The notes: a model not told the origin generated them from the sequence alone. Shown: positions 39,378 through 49,337, counted from the stretch's first letter. The stretch is DNA of 64,000 nt from Pantoea latae (GCF_002077695.1 NZ_MWUE01000012.1:31485-95484); one strand, 5' to 3'. A program made the numbers and translations.

Positions 39378-39983
39378 TTACATCTGTAGCCATGCGTAAC
39401 CCTGATTTTCCAGGGTGGAAACCGTGGTTGGGCTTGAGAGCGCATGGACGACCGATTTATCGATCCAGTCGTTGGGATAATGGTGGAACGCCACCGACTG
39501 ATCGCAGACGGAAACCTTAACGCCTAGCTTATTCAGCTGGCCGATCAGCTTGAGGTTGGGATTGTCTATGCCGTAAAACTGTTTGAAGTGGGCGTTATCC
39601 AGCATCGCTGGCGTCGCATCGCCGGTAACCGACACCACGAATTTCAGCTCTTCCGCCGGCACGCCGGAGGCGACGTAAAGATTTACCACGCGCGCCACGC
39701 GCTCCAGGCCGAGATTGACGTCGGTCATGGCGCCGTCGCTGCGGGTGATCTGGAAAACGATTTTATTGCTCAGCCCCGCCACCGGCTTAAACGCGGCGTC
39801 CGGCTCGTAATGGATCTTGCCGTAGCCGTCGACGGCGGGCGTGCTCCAGAAGCCGTCAGGATCGCCTGGTTTGGCGGCAAAATGATTGACAACTTTTTGA
39901 TAGAGCGCGCCGCTCTGGGTAACGCCCGCGCCAACAGCACCGCCGATAATGGCGATGAGCGCGTAAGATACAGCTGAACGCAT
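39378..39983 (-). CDS. Membrane-anchored DsrE-like protein, copy 2
   Basis: This 201-residue paralogue of the neighbouring gene shares the FWSTPA.(D/E)G.GKIHY block, LSNKIVFQI.RS(D/E)G, NLGLERVARV.NLY, LKFVVS and the cysteine-centred VSVCDQSVAFH (C160). The N-terminus MRSAVSYALIAIIGGAVGAGVTQ is a signal anchor. The ATG at 39981-39983 with GGAGAGAAATTT before it was preferred over a TTG six codons upstream. The pair must have arisen by duplication. It is first of the two-gene operon. Confidence 0.75.
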   Translation of the reverse strand: MRSAVSYALIAIIGGAVGAGVTQSGALYQKVVNHFAAKPGDPDGFWSTPAVDGYGKIHYEPDAAFKPVAGLSNKIVFQITRSDGAMTDVNLGLERVARVVNLYVASGVPAEELKFVVSVTGDATPAMLDNAHFKQFYGIDNPNLKLIGQLNKLGVKVSVCDQSVAFHHYPNDWIDKSVVHALSSPTTVSTLENQGYAWLQM

Positions 39984-40717
39984 AAATTTCTCTCCGGACA
40001 ACAGCCTGTGGCTGACTCACATCCTGAATGGGGTGCGCTATCTATACCACAGCGGCGGCGCGGCAAAAGGGCGCGCCGTCAGCCGCCTGGGCCAGATTAA
40101 TTTCAGATGGAATTATTAACTAAACTAATTAATGAAAGGGATCGATGGAGCCGGGCGCCGGGTCTGCTATCAAACTGGACCGGTTTAAACAGGTGAAAAC
40201 TTTCGCTGATAAATTATGTAGCCAGCATTATGGACCAGCTATTCCTGCGGCCTGAATTATTCTGCACCTGGGACCATAAAATTTTTTAATTCTGGTCGCT
40301 ACGCATGCGCGGATTTTCAGGCGTTTTTTTCAGAGTAAGCCTGGAAAAAAACATGCCACATTCAGTTTTTTTGAGCAAATTTACATATCTTTAATCGTGG
40401 CGGCTGTTGAAGCGCGCCTGAACAAGGCGACAACGAGTGATTTTTCGTCTGTCCGGCTTAATACGCAGCGAGCAACGGCACGTGTAATCGGCCCTGCGGC
40501 GCAGGTCCGCTTAACGCGCCTTTCGCAATGCCGAGAGAGGCCGCCTGTTAGCAACGTTCAATTTTTTGCTGCAAGCAGCCTTCAACGGCGCGCATGAATC
40601 GCGGCGCTGCCCGTTTCTTTCTCCAGAGGCTCTGGTTAAGATAGCGCGACGCCTCTTTTGCCCTGAAAAAGCACCCCCTACTTTGCAGGCCTCCGGGCTT
40701 CTCTACAGGATCCAGGC
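39984..40717. other. 734-bp intergenic region upstream of bepA
   Basis: E. coli carries perM here, divergent from bepA; this window has no trace of a PerM-like frame. The left half (about 40100-40400) is AT-rich. It includes an A/T hairpin at 40323-40352 (GTTTTTTTC with GAAAAAAAC arms). The promoters of bepA and of the DsrE pair must lie here. I see no supported gene. Confidence 0.45.
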
Positions 40718-42181
40718 ATGTTGAACCGGTTAAAGAAAACGCTACTCGCCGCGCTGCTTCCCACGCTGATGCTGATGCCGCACGCGTCCGTCTGGGCTGA
40801 CGTCAGCGATTCGCTGCCCGATATGGGCACCACCGCAGGCTCAACGCTCTCCATCGGACAGGAGATGCAGATGGGCGATTTTTATGTGCGCCAGCTGCGA
40901 GCCAGCGCGCCGCTGATTAACGATCCCCTGCTTAACCAGTACATCAATCAGCTCGGCCAGCGGCTGGTGGCCCATGCCGACGCGGTAAAAACGCCCTTCC
41001 ACTTTTTTCTGATCCAGAACGACGAGCTTAACGCCTTCGCCTTTTTCGGCGGCAACGTGGTGCTGCACGCCTCGCTGTTTCGCTTTACCGAAAATGAAAG
41101 CCAGCTGGCGTCGGTGATGGCGCACGAAATCTCTCACGTCACTCAGCGCCATCTGGCGCGCGCGATGGAAGATCAGAAGCGCAACGCGCCGCTGACCTGG
41201 GTTGGCGCGCTGGGGTCGATTCTGCTGGCGATGGCCAATCCGCAGGCGGGCATGGCGGCACTGACCGGCACGCTGGCGGGCACGCAGCAGGGCATTATCA
41301 GCTTTACCCAGAACAACGAGCAGGAGGCGGATCGCATTGGCATTCAGGTGCTGCAGCGCGCCGGATTCGATCCCCAGGCGATGCCCAACTTCCTGCAGAA
41401 GCTGGCCGACCAGAGCCGCTTCTCCTCGAAGCCGCCGGAGATCCTGCTGACGCACCCGCTGCCGGACAGCCGTCTGGCGGATGCGCGCAACCGCGCCAAC
41501 CAGATGCGCCCGGTGGTGGTGCAGTCGTCGCAGGACTATTACATGGCGAAGGTGCGCGCGCTCGGCATGTACGCCACCGGCCGCAACCAGTTGACCGACG
41601 AGCTGCTGGATGAGTATGGCCGCGGCAACAGTCGCGAGCAGCAGGCGGCGCAATATGGCAAAGCGGTGCAGTTTTTACAGGCGAAAAGCTTCGCCAGCGC
41701 GAAAAAGCTGATTGAGCCGCTGCTGGCGAAGCAGCCCGACAACGTCTGGTTTCTCGATATCATGACCGATATCGATATCGGCCTGAACCAGCCGCAGCAG
41801 GCGATCGCGCTGCTCAACAACGCCGGCACGGCAAAAAACAGCCCGGTGGTGCAGCTCAACCTGGCGAACGCTTACGTTGAGGCGAAGCAGCCCGCCAACG
41901 CCAGCCGCATCCTTAACCGCTACACCTGGTCCCATCCAGACGATCCCAACGGCTGGGATCTGCTGGCGCAGGCGTCGGCGCAGCAGGGGCTAAACGACGA
42001 GGAGATGTCGGCGCGCGCCGAGACGCTGGCGCTCAACGGCCAGCTCGATCAGGCGATTACCGCGCTTAGCAGCGCCAGCGCCCAGGTGCCGGTCGGCAGC
42101 CTGAAGCAGGCGCGCTACGACGCGCGCATCGATCAGCTGCGTCAGCTGCAGAACCGCTTTAAACAGTATCAAAAAGGATAA
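40718..42181 (+). CDS. bepA: Periplasmic chaperone-protease BepA
   Basis: M48-family zinc metalloprotease with a C-terminal TPR domain. It helps LptD mature and degrades stalled outer-membrane proteins. It has a signal peptide of about 27 residues (ends SVWA), the HEISH motif at 136-140, a third ligand near residue 201 ([10 protein letters not shown]), the regulatory histidine in [10 protein letters not shown], and TPR repeats from about 310 to the end. It has 487 residues, identical in length to E. coli BepA (YfgC). yfgD follows six bases after the stop. Confidence 0.95.
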   Translation: MLNRLKKTLLAALLPTLMLMPHASVWADVSDSLPDMGTTAGSTLSIGQEMQMGDFYVRQLRASAPLINDPLLNQYINQLGQRLVAHADAVKTPFHFFLIQNDELNAFAFFGGNVVLHASLFRFTENESQLASVMAHEISHVTQRHLARAMEDQKRNAPLTWVGALGSILLAMANPQAGMAALTGTLAGTQQGIISFTQNNEQEADRIGIQVLQRAGFDPQAMPNFLQKLADQSRFSSKPPEILLTHPLPDSRLADARNRANQMRPVVVQSSQDYYMAKVRALGMYATGRNQLTDELLDEYGRGNSREQQAAQYGKAVQFLQAKSFASAKKLIEPLLAKQPDNVWFLDIMTDIDIGLNQPQQAIALLNNAGTAKNSPVVQLNLANAYVEAKQPANASRILNRYTWSHPDDPNGWDLLAQASAQQGLNDEEMSARAETLALNGQLDQAITALSSASAQVPVGSLKQARYDARIDQLRQLQNRFKQYQKG

Positions 42182-42187
42182 CCTGCC

Positions 42188-42529
42188 ATGGTCACGCTTT
42201 ATCACAACCCACGCTGCAGCAAGAGCCGCGAAACCCTGGCGCTGCTGACGGCCCACGGCGTCGAGCCGGAGATCGTGCGCTATCTGGAGAGCCCGCCGGA
42301 TCGCGACACGCTGCAAATTTTGCTGCAAAAGCTCGGCATGGCGAGCGCGCGTCAGCTGATGCGCACCAAAGAGGATCTTTATAAAGCGCTGGGGCTGGAA
42401 AACGCCAGCGAGAGCGAACTGCTTGACGCGCTGGCCGCGCATCCCGCGCTGCTGGAGCGGCCGATTGTCATCAACGGCGATCGGGCGCGCCTGGGCCGCC
42501 CGCCGGAAGCGGTGCTGGCGATCCTTTAG
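42188..42529 (+). CDS. yfgD: ArsC-family protein YfgD
   Basis: Arsenate-reductase-like thioredoxin-fold protein of 113 residues (E. coli YfgD 119). C10 in HNPRCSKSRE aligns with the arsenate reductase nucleophile, and RPIVINGDRARLGRPPEAVL carries the usual arginine contacts. The arsenate role is unproven for this subgroup, which sits in an operon with bepA rather than with ars genes. It is the last gene before the low-GC insertion at 42.6-43.8 kb. Confidence 0.9.
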   Translation: MVTLYHNPRCSKSRETLALLTAHGVEPEIVRYLESPPDRDTLQILLQKLGMASARQLMRTKEDLYKALGLENASESELLDALAAHPALLERPIVINGDRARLGRPPEAVLAIL

Positions 42530-42653
42530 TTTAAAAGAGGGCGCCGGCTCTCTTTATCGGCTGCAGGGCTAAGTTTCAGGTGATTGTCAGCAGAAGGCTG
42601 CTGGCGTATATTTGAGCAACAATTAATTTTCGGCCTCTTAAATCGGTGATTCT

Positions 42654-42806
42654 ATGTCAGCTCAGGAAGCGAAAATCAGACATCAGCGTGAATATCAGCA
42701 GCATGTTGAAGCTGTCCGCAAAGGTGAGGCAACTGGCCGTACGCTTGAAAAGCGCCCTGATGGCATTGTTCCTGCTAAAAATGGCCGCAGCCTGGCGTTT
42801 TTCTGA
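42654..42806 (+). CDS. Unrecognised 50-residue protein in a low-GC insertion
   Basis: The ATG at 42654, six bases downstream of GGTGAT, opens a 50-codon frame. The product is hydrophilic and charged (starts MSAQEAKIRHQREYQQHVEA, ends KNGRSLAFF). I recognise no family. A helical N-terminal half and a basic middle (RKGEATGRTLEKRP) could bind nucleic acid or a partner, but this is only composition. It lies 70 bp upstream of the broken nucleotidyltransferase gene, inside a segment absent between yfgD and hda in E. coli, so the two may have arrived together. Confidence 0.5.
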   Translation: MSAQEAKIRHQREYQQHVEAVRKGEATGRTLEKRPDGIVPAKNGRSLAFF

Positions 42807-42852
42807 GAGAGTCATCTTCTGTCTTGCCTCCCCTGTTCAGCCTGTAAAGCTG

Positions 42853-42876
42853 CTCTATCAGTGAGATAGCGTTTTT
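42853..42876 (+). terminator. Weak terminator-like hairpin directly before the nucleotidyltransferase frame
   Basis: CTATC (42855-42859) and GATAG (42865-42869) form a 5-bp stem followed by five Ts (42872-42876). The Ts run straight into the ATG at 42877, leaving no Shine-Dalgarno at normal distance. The element may end transcription of the 50-residue ORF. Confidence 0.35.
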
Positions 42877-43773
42877 ATGACTGCACGTTCTATTCCGCCA
42901 GAAGAGCAGATAATAAAACTCAATCGATATTTGATTGATAATGCATATTAGCTGCCGTCGCCAGTGATAACTGTAGGCGGACAGGCGGTTATGTACTGGT
43001 ATCTTACCTATCTGCATCTTTATCCTGACCAGCCAGACGTGACAGCTATCACCTCAATCGACGTCGATTATGTGGCGCGAAAAGAAGGTGTGGATGTGAT
43101 TGCGCGAATCTTTAACGTAGAGAGCAAAACTCAGGACATATTTCATCCTCCCTCTATCGCGGTACTGAATTTAATAGACAGAGATACCGGTAAGGTAAAA
43201 GAGGATGACCAGGGGCAGTTTCTCAATGCGCGGCTGAATGAAGCAAACATTGTCGATATTATCGACCGACCGACAGGCTTTGATGCCGATGATTTTGTCG
43301 GCGATAAACTCAGGCTAAATACCGAACCTTACCTCGTCATGCCCGATCGGCATGGAGCGGCGATGTACCATGAATTTGTCAGGGTGCTTAATCCGTTGGC
43401 CTGCATTCGGTCGCGGCTCTCCAACGCAACGGTTCCCATGGGAAAAGACAGGTTAACCGAAGCGGAAAGAATTCGCGTGCTGGCATTACCCGCCTTTAAC
43501 TTCCTGCTTGAAAAATTGCAGACGTTGCCCTTCCGCCTGAGCAGAAAGTACGTTGACTACTTTTTGTCTTTTATCTGGCAAAGAGGATTTAGACGTTTTC
43601 AGGCTGAGCACCACATTCCGCTCTACCGAATTGTTGAACAGCTTGCAGTAGAACTGGAGCACAATCCCGGCGATTACCTGTCGCCGGGGCTGTATACGAA
43701 AGAGCTGCCGCGCAAAATTGATTACCTGAAGCAAGAATATGAGCGGTATCTAAGACGCATTGCCAGGCATTAG
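42877..43773 (+). pseudogene. Nucleotidyltransferase-fold gene interrupted by an amber codon
   Basis: A frame of 298 codons runs from the ATG at 42877 to 43773 with a single TAG at 42949-42951 (codon 25). The 24 codons before it read MTARSIPPEEQIIKLNRYLI and continue helical. Immediately after it comes ITVGGQAVMYWYL, the GG motif of the nucleotidyltransferase fold, then TSIDVDYV, matching the metal-binding DxD pair. The rest is a helical 190-residue domain. AbiEii-type nucleotidyltransferases share this layout, but I cannot name a subfamily. A GTG at 42964 could restart translation only four codons before the GG motif and lacks a ribosome-binding site. I read the gene as recently inactivated, unless the amber is suppressed. 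Its GC content is lower than that of its neighbours. Confidence 0.65.
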
Positions 43774-43809
43774 CCGCGCAGTTCTGCTTTGAACAGAGAG
43801 CTATTGCTG

Positions 43810-44511
43810 TTAAAGCCCGAGCGTCTCTTTGACAAAAGGAATGGTGAGTTTGCGCTGCGCGCTGATCGAGGCGCGATCCAGACGATCCAGCGTGTCGAAC
43901 AGCGTGCGCATTTCGCGATCGAGGCGTTTCAGCAGGAAGCGGCCAACATCTTCCGGCAGTTCGAATCCGCGCATGCCGGCGCGCAGCTGCAGCGCCTGCA
44001 GTTTATCTTCGTCGCTCAGCGGCTGCAGGCGGTAGATCTGGCCCCAGTCGAGACGCGACGCCAGATCCGGCAGGTTAAGATTAAGCTGGCGCGGCGGGCG
44101 ATCGCCGGTGATCAGCAGCCGGGTATTGCCGGTTTCCAGAATGCGGTTATAGAGATCGAAGATCGCCATTTCCCACGCCTCTTCTCCGGCGATGCACTCA
44201 ATATTGTCGATGCAGACCAGCGCCAGCTGCTCCATGCCTTCCAGCACGTCCGGCACAAACCAGGTGCGTTTATCCAGCGGCACATAGCCGACCGCTTCGC
44301 CGCGCGCCGACATTTCCGCGCACGCCGCGTGCAGCAGATGGCTGCGTCCGCCGCCTTCGCGCGACCAGAAATAGAGATAGCTGCCGTGTTGCTGACTGAG
44401 GGCGCCTTTAAGGGCGGCAATAAGCGACGGATTTTTCCCTGGCCAGAAGCTGGCGAAGGTTTCGTCGTCCGGTAAGTAGAGTGGCAGTGACAGTTGTGCC
44501 GGCGTGTTCAG
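43810..44511 (-). CDS. hda: DnaA inactivator protein Hda
   Basis: AAA+ protein that binds the DNA-loaded sliding clamp and stimulates hydrolysis of DnaA-bound ATP, ending initiation competence. The clamp-binding motif QLSLPL lies at residues 6-11. The DnaA-like AAA domain shows [19 protein letters not shown] and the Walker-B-like [11 protein letters not shown] place the start at the CTG 44509-44511, behind GAGGTGCTT, giving [19 protein letters not shown] and 233 residues. E. coli Hda is likewise initiated at CTG and has this length. An in-frame ATG at 44554-44556 gives a 15-residue extension without similarity. Confidence 0.93.
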   Translation of the reverse strand: MNTPAQLSLPLYLPDDETFASFWPGKNPSLIAALKGALSQQHGSYLYFWSREGGGRSHLLHAACAEMSARGEAVGYVPLDKRTWFVPDVLEGMEQLALVCIDNIECIAGEEAWEMAIFDLYNRILETGNTRLLITGDRPPRQLNLNLPDLASRLDWGQIYRLQPLSDEDKLQALQLRAGMRGFELPEDVGRFLLKRLDREMRTLFDTLDRLDRASISAQRKLTIPFVKETLGL

Positions 44512-44602
44512 AAGCACCTCAAAAGGAACAGGCAAAAAACGGGGCAAGTCTACCACAGTTTTCAGCAGGAGAGGATAACGGGCGTCCCTGCCCGCGACGC
44601 GC

Positions 44603-45889
44603 TTAGTGGCCGCCCTTTTCGTCCGCTTCCAGCACCACTTCTTCCGGACGCAGCAGCGAAATAACGCGGAAGATCAGCGCCAGCAGCACGCCGACTATGG
44701 TCGCCAGCGCCATGCCTTTCAGCTCGGCGGCGCCGATGTGCACCTTGGCCCCGCTGACGCCGATGATCAGGATCACCGAGGTGAGGATCAGGTTTTGCGC
44801 CTTGCTATAGTCCACTTTTGACTCGATCAGCACGCGAATACCGGACGCGCCGATCACGCCGTAGAGCAGCAGCGAGACGCCGCCCATCACCGGCACCGGC
44901 ACCGCCTGGATCGCCGCCGCCAGCTTGCCGACGCACGACAGCAGGATAGCGATAATCGCCGCGCCGCCGATCACCCAGGTGCTGTAGACGCGGGTAATCG
45001 CCATCACGCCGATGTTTTCGCCGTAGGTGGTGTTCGGCGTCGAACCGAAGAAGCCAGAGATCACCGTGGAGAGGCCGTTGGCGAACATCGAGCGGTGCAG
45101 GCCGGGATCGCGCATCAGATCTTTTTTCACGATATTCGCCGTGACCACCAGATGCCCGACGTGTTCGGCGATCACCACCAGCGCGGCAGGCAGGATAGTC
45201 AGCATCGCCGCCCACTCAAAGCGCGGCGTATAGAAGGTTGGCAGCGCGAACCAGGGCGCGTTATATACCGGCGTCCAGTCCACGATGCCCATGGCGAACG
45301 AGAGCGCGTAGCCCGCGATCACGCCCACCAGAATCGGAATGATGGCGAGAAAGCCGCGGAACAGCACCGAACCGAAGACCGTCACCGCCAGCGTCACCAG
45401 CGAAATGGTGATAGTGGTGCTGTCGGCACTGCTCCCTTCCGCCGGCAGCAGGCCGGCCATATTGGCCGCCACGCCCGCCAGTTCCAGCCCGATCACCGCC
45501 ACGATGGCGCCCATCGCCGCGGGCGGAAACATCACGTCGATCCAGCCAGTGCCGGCTTTTTTCACGATCAGCGCCACCACGCAGAACAGCACGCCACAGA
45601 GAATAAAGCCGCCCAGCGCCAGCTCATAGCCCAGCGGCAGCAGCAGCAGCACCGGCGAAATAAAGGCGAAGCTGGAGCCGAGATAGGCGGGAATTTTACC
45701 TTTACAGATAAAGAGATAAAGCAGCGTGCCGACGCCGTTGAACAGCAGCACCGTCGCCGGATTGATATGGAACAGAATCGGCACCAGCACCGTGGCGCCG
45801 AACATGGCAAAAAGGTGTTGCAGGCTGAGCGGTATGGTTTGCAGTAGCGGCGGGCGTTCGCTGACGCCGATGGCGCGACGAGTCATCAT
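44603..45889 (-). CDS. uraA: Uracil permease UraA
   Basis: Uracil:proton symporter of the NAT/NCS2 family, 428 residues with about fourteen membrane segments. The uracil-binding glutamate regions are recognisable ([19 protein letters not shown] and [24 protein letters not shown]). The N-terminus [35 protein letters not shown] is nearly identical to E. coli. AAAGGGGATAA precedes two adjacent ATGs at 45889 and 45886. It follows upp on the same strand, with an intervening hairpin that can limit readthrough. Confidence 0.96.
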   Translation of the reverse strand: MMTRRAIGVSERPPLLQTIPLSLQHLFAMFGATVLVPILFHINPATVLLFNGVGTLLYLFICKGKIPAYLGSSFAFISPVLLLLPLGYELALGGFILCGVLFCVVALIVKKAGTGWIDVMFPPAAMGAIVAVIGLELAGVAANMAGLLPAEGSSADSTTITISLVTLAVTVFGSVLFRGFLAIIPILVGVIAGYALSFAMGIVDWTPVYNAPWFALPTFYTPRFEWAAMLTILPAALVVIAEHVGHLVVTANIVKKDLMRDPGLHRSMFANGLSTVISGFFGSTPNTTYGENIGVMAITRVYSTWVIGGAAIIAILLSCVGKLAAAIQAVPVPVMGGVSLLLYGVIGASGIRVLIESKVDYSKAQNLILTSVILIIGVSGAKVHIGAAELKGMALATIVGVLLALIFRVISLLRPEEVVLEADEKGGH

Positions 45890-45919
45890 TTATCCCCTTT
45901 AAAGAGTCTGTTTTTTGCC

Positions 45920-45946
45920 AAAAAAAAGCCGACTCTCTGGTCGGCT
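45920..45946 (-). terminator. Terminator/attenuator between upp and uraA
   Basis: On the minus strand GCCGAC/GTCGGC pairs over 6-7 bp with a 6-nt loop and is followed by eight or more Ts, eight bases after the upp stop. upp and uraA are cotranscribed in E. coli, so partial termination is likely. Confidence 0.75.
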
Positions 45947-45953
45947 GATTGAA

Positions 45954-46580
45954 TTATTTGGTTCCGAAAATCTTGTCGCCGGCGTCGCCCAGCCCTGGAA
46001 TGATATACCCCTTCTCATTCAGGCCGTGGTCGACCGACGCGGTGTAGAGTTCAACGTCCGGATGCGCCTTCTCCAGCGCGGCGATCCCTTCCGGCGCGGC
46101 AACCAGCACCAGCACCTTGATGCTGCTGCAGCCCGCTTTTTTCAGCAGATCGATAGTGGCGATCATCGAGCCGCCGGTCGCCAGCATCGGGTCGACCACC
46201 AGCGCCAGGCGCTCTTCGATGTTGGAGACCAGTTTCTGAAAGTAAGGCACCGGCTCCAGCGTCTCTTCGTCGCGATAGACGCCGACCACGCTGATGCGCG
46301 CGCTCGGCACGTGCTCCAGCACCCCTTCCATCATCCCCAGACCGGCGCGCAGGATCGGCACGACAGTGATTTTTTTGCCTTTAATCTGATCGATTTCTAC
46401 CGGGCCGTTCCAGCCTTCGATGGTGACGCGCTCGGTTTCCAGATCGGCGGTGGCTTCGTAGGTCAGCAGGCTGCCGACTTCCGACGCCAGCTCGCGGAAG
46501 CGCTTCGTACTGATATCATGCTCACGCATCAGGCCCAGTTTATGTTTGACCAGCGGGTGTTTGACTTCCACGATCTTCAT
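45954..46580 (-). CDS. upp: Uracil phosphoribosyltransferase Upp
   Basis: Pyrimidine salvage enzyme making UMP from uracil and PRPP. It has 208 residues, the same as E. coli. The PRPP loop is [11 protein letters not shown]; further marks are [41 protein letters not shown] and the C-terminal uracil-binding [17 protein letters not shown]. The start is preceded by CGGGAGAACACCA. It pairs functionally with uraA, which imports the substrate. Confidence 0.97.
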   Translation of the reverse strand: MKIVEVKHPLVKHKLGLMREHDISTKRFRELASEVGSLLTYEATADLETERVTIEGWNGPVEIDQIKGKKITVVPILRAGLGMMEGVLEHVPSARISVVGVYRDEETLEPVPYFQKLVSNIEERLALVVDPMLATGGSMIATIDLLKKAGCSSIKVLVLVAAPEGIAALEKAHPDVELYTASVDHGLNEKGYIIPGLGDAGDKIFGTK

Positions 46581-46741
46581 TGGTGTTCTCCCGGAATGAG
46601 TTGAGCTAAAAAAAATCGCGGGATTATACCGCCTTTTCGCAAGCGCGCCATATGTCGTTGCGCAAAGAGGGAATGTTTTGATCCGTTATTCAAGGATTGA
46701 TGAAAATCGGGCTGCGCGCAATTTCACCAGGTAATCGGGCT

Positions 46742-46755
46742 CGCAAACGTTTGCC
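46742..46755 (+). promoter_or_regulatory. PurR operator of purMN
   Basis: CGCAAACGTTTGCC contains the perfect palindromic core GCAAACGTTTGC of the PurR box. It lies 64 bp upstream of the purM start, with a TAGAAT -10-like hexamer just downstream at about 46764. PurR repression of purMN by hypoxanthine/guanine is known in E. coli. Confidence 0.85.
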
Positions 46756-46818
46756 TGCGCTGGTAGAATTGCCGCGCTTTTTGTTAACCACCAACCGCAA
46801 TCGCGTGGGGATTCCGCA

Positions 46819-47859
46819 GTGACCGACAAGACCTCTCTCAGCTACAAAGACGCCGGCGTTGATATCGATGCTGGTAATGCTCTGGTTGACCGTATTAAAG
46901 GCGTAGTGAAAAAGACCCGCCGCCCGGAAGTGATGGGTGGACTGGGCGGTTTCGGTGCGCTTTGCGCGCTGCCGCAGAAGTATCGCGAGCCGGTGCTGGT
47001 CTCCGGCACCGACGGCGTCGGCACCAAGCTGCGTCTGGCGATGGATCTGAAGCGCCATGACGCTATCGGCATCGATCTGGTCGCCATGTGCGTGAACGAT
47101 CTGGTGGTTCAGGGCGCGGAGCCGCTGTTTTTCCTCGACTACTACGCCACCGGCAAACTGGATGTCGACACCGCTTCCGCCGTGATCGCCGGCATCGCCG
47201 AAGGCTGTCTGCAGTCCGGCTGCGCGCTGGTCGGCGGCGAAACCGCCGAGATGCCGGGTATGTACCACGGCGAAGATTACGACGTAGCTGGTTTTTGCGT
47301 CGGCGTGGTCGAGAAGTCTGAAATTATCGACGGATCAAAAGTGCAGGACGGCGACGTGCTGATCGCGCTCGGCTCCAGCGGTCCGCACTCCAACGGCTAT
47401 TCGCTGGTGCGCAAAATCCTCGAAGTGAGCCAGACCGATCCGCTGACCAAACAGCTGGAAGGCCGTCCGCTGGCGGATCATCTGCTGGAACCGACCCGCA
47501 TCTACGTGAAGAATATCCTCAGCCTGATCGAGCAGGTCGATGTGCATGCGGTGGCGCACCTGACCGGCGGCGGCTTCTGGGAGAACATTCCGCGCGTGCT
47601 GCCGGACAATACCCAGGCGGTGATCGACGAGAAGAGCTGGGAATGGCCGGCGGTCTTCAGCTGGATGCAGCAGGCGGGCAACGTCAGCCGCCACGAGATG
47701 TACCGCACCTTTAACTGCGGCGTCGGCATGGTGATCGCGCTGAGCGCCGCCGACGCGGACCGCGCGGTTGAGCTGATGCGCGCCGCAGGCGAGAAAGCCT
47801 GGAAAATCGGCGTGATTAAGGCGTCCGACGCGGAAGAGCGCGTGGTCATCAACGCATGA
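46819..47859 (+). CDS. purM: Phosphoribosylformylglycinamidine cyclo-ligase PurM
   Basis: ATP-dependent ring closure of FGAM to AIR in purine synthesis. It has 346 residues and a GTG start, as in E. coli. Motifs include [55 protein letters not shown] and [16 protein letters not shown]. Its last codons overlap purN (ATGA at 47856-47859), giving strict translational coupling. A PurR box lies upstream. Confidence 0.97.
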   Translation: MTDKTSLSYKDAGVDIDAGNALVDRIKGVVKKTRRPEVMGGLGGFGALCALPQKYREPVLVSGTDGVGTKLRLAMDLKRHDAIGIDLVAMCVNDLVVQGAEPLFFLDYYATGKLDVDTASAVIAGIAEGCLQSGCALVGGETAEMPGMYHGEDYDVAGFCVGVVEKSEIIDGSKVQDGDVLIALGSSGPHSNGYSLVRKILEVSQTDPLTKQLEGRPLADHLLEPTRIYVKNILSLIEQVDVHAVAHLTGGGFWENIPRVLPDNTQAVIDEKSWEWPAVFSWMQQAGNVSRHEMYRTFNCGVGMVIALSAADADRAVELMRAAGEKAWKIGVIKASDAEERVVINA

Positions 47860-48494
47860 AAAAGTTGGTTGTACTGATTTCCGGCAACGGAAGCAATCTT
47901 CAGTCCATCCTCGACGCCTGCGCAAGCGGGCGGATTAACGGCAGCGTTGCTGCCGTTTTCAGTAATAAAGCCACTGCTTTCGGCCTGACGCGCGCGCGCG
48001 ACGCGGGCGTGCCAGCCCATGCGCTGGCGGCCAGCGATTTTCCCGACCGGGAAGCTTTCGATCGTCAGCTGATGGCGGCGATCGACGCCTGCGCGCCGGA
48101 TCTGGTGGTGCTGGCGGGCTACATGCGCATTCTCAGCAGCGCCTTTGTCGCCCACTATCAGGATCGTCTGCTCAATATCCACCCTTCGCTGCTGCCGAAA
48201 TATCCCGGTTTGCACACCCATCGTCAGGCGCTGGCGAACGGCGACGCCGAGCACGGCACCTCGGTGCATTTCGTCACCGACGAGCTGGACGGCGGTCCGG
48301 TGATCCTTCAGGCCCGCGTGCCGATTTTCCCCGGCGACGACGAAGAGGCGATTACCGCGCGCGTGCAGCATCAGGAGCATGCCATCTATCCGCTGGTGAT
48401 CGGCTGGTTTGTTGAAGGGCGGTTAGCGATGCGCGAAGGCAAAGCCTGGCTTGATAATCAGCCGCTGCCGCCGCAGGGCTACGCAAACGACTAG
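47856..48494 (+). CDS. purN: Phosphoribosylglycinamide formyltransferase PurN
   Basis: Transfers formyl from 10-formyltetrahydrofolate to GAR. It has 212 residues, as in E. coli. It starts [22 protein letters not shown] (GAR-binding GxGSN) and contains [37 protein letters not shown] with the catalytic N, H and D set (NIHPSLLP and the later [10 protein letters not shown]). Second gene of purMN, coupled through ATGA. A pst operon converges on it 64 bp downstream. Confidence 0.97.
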   Translation: MKKLVVLISGNGSNLQSILDACASGRINGSVAAVFSNKATAFGLTRARDAGVPAHALAASDFPDREAFDRQLMAAIDACAPDLVVLAGYMRILSSAFVAHYQDRLLNIHPSLLPKYPGLHTHRQALANGDAEHGTSVHFVTDELDGGPVILQARVPIFPGDDEEAITARVQHQEHAIYPLVIGWFVEGRLAMREGKAWLDNQPLPPQGYAND

Positions 48495-48557
48495 CGGCTG
48501 CCGAGCCATTTCCAGCAGACGGCTCAAACGTCAAAAGGCCTGCGTAAGTACCCTCTG

Positions 48558-49334
48558 CTAGCCGTAGCGGCCGGTAATATAATCCTCGGTGCGCCGGTTG
48601 CGCGGCGAGGTAAAGATGCGATCCGTTTCATCGAACTCCACCACCGCCCCCTGATGCATAAACGCCGTGTAATCTGACACGCGCGACGCCTGCTGCATAT
48701 TGTGGGTGACCAGCACCAGCGTAAAGTGCTGCTTCAGGGTGGTCATCAGCTCTTCAATCACCAGCGTAGAGATGGGATCGAGCGCCGAGGTCGGCTCATC
48801 CAGCAGCAGCACCTCTGGCTCGATGGCGATGGCGCGGGCGATCACCAGACGTTGCTGCTGGCCGCTGGAGAGCGTCAGCGCGTTCTGCCCCAGCTGATCT
48901 TTCACCTCGCTCCACAGCGCCGCCGCGCGCAGCGCACGCTCGCACGCTTCATTGAGCACGCGCCTGTCGCGCACGCCCTGCAGCCGCAGGCCATACACCA
49001 CATTTTCATAAATCGACTTGGGAAAAGGATTCGGCCGTTGAAACACCATGCCGATGCGCCGGCGCAGCGCCGAGAGATCCTGCGACGGCTGCATAATGGC
49101 GTGGCTGCCAAGCAGGATATCGCCCTCAATGCGGCAGCTGTCCACCACATCGTTCATGCGATTAAAGCAGCGCAGCAGCGTCGATTTGCCGCAGCCGGAG
49201 GGGCCGATCAGCGCGGTAATGCGCTTCTGCGGGATCTGCAGCGAAATATCATGCAGCGCCTGCCGCTCGCCATACCATAACGAGAGGTGGTTTAGCGTCA
49301 GCGCCGCTTCGGTGTCGGGCATCATAGTCATCAT
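48558..49334 (-). CDS. pstB: Phosphate ABC transporter ATP-binding protein PstB
   Basis: ATPase subunit of 258 residues with Walker [11 protein letters not shown]-loop [16 protein letters not shown] and Walker [14 protein letters not shown]. The phosphate-type stretch NRMNDVV lies after the Walker A region. The ABC signature reads LSSGQQQR instead of the usual LSGGQQQR, a Gly-to-Ser change. It is the last gene of pstC-pstA-pstB and starts 3 bp after the pstA stop; a second in-frame ATG lies at 49322. No pstS or phoU is adjacent, so the binding protein must be encoded elsewhere. Phosphate is the likely substrate from the PstB-type sequence. Confidence 0.88.
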   Translation of the reverse strand: MMTMMPDTEAALTLNHLSLWYGERQALHDISLQIPQKRITALIGPSGCGKSTLLRCFNRMNDVVDSCRIEGDILLGSHAIMQPSQDLSALRRRIGMVFQRPNPFPKSIYENVVYGLRLQGVRDRRVLNEACERALRAAALWSEVKDQLGQNALTLSSGQQQRLVIARAIAIEPEVLLLDEPTSALDPISTLVIEELMTTLKQHFTLVLVTHNMQQASRVSDYTAFMHQGAVVEFDETDRIFTSPRNRRTEDYITGRYG

Positions 49335-49337
49335 CTT

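Noticed and set aside
40397..40597. 66-codon ORF upstream of bepA
   Set aside because: No ribosome-binding site, no recognisable family, and it lies in the expected promoter region.
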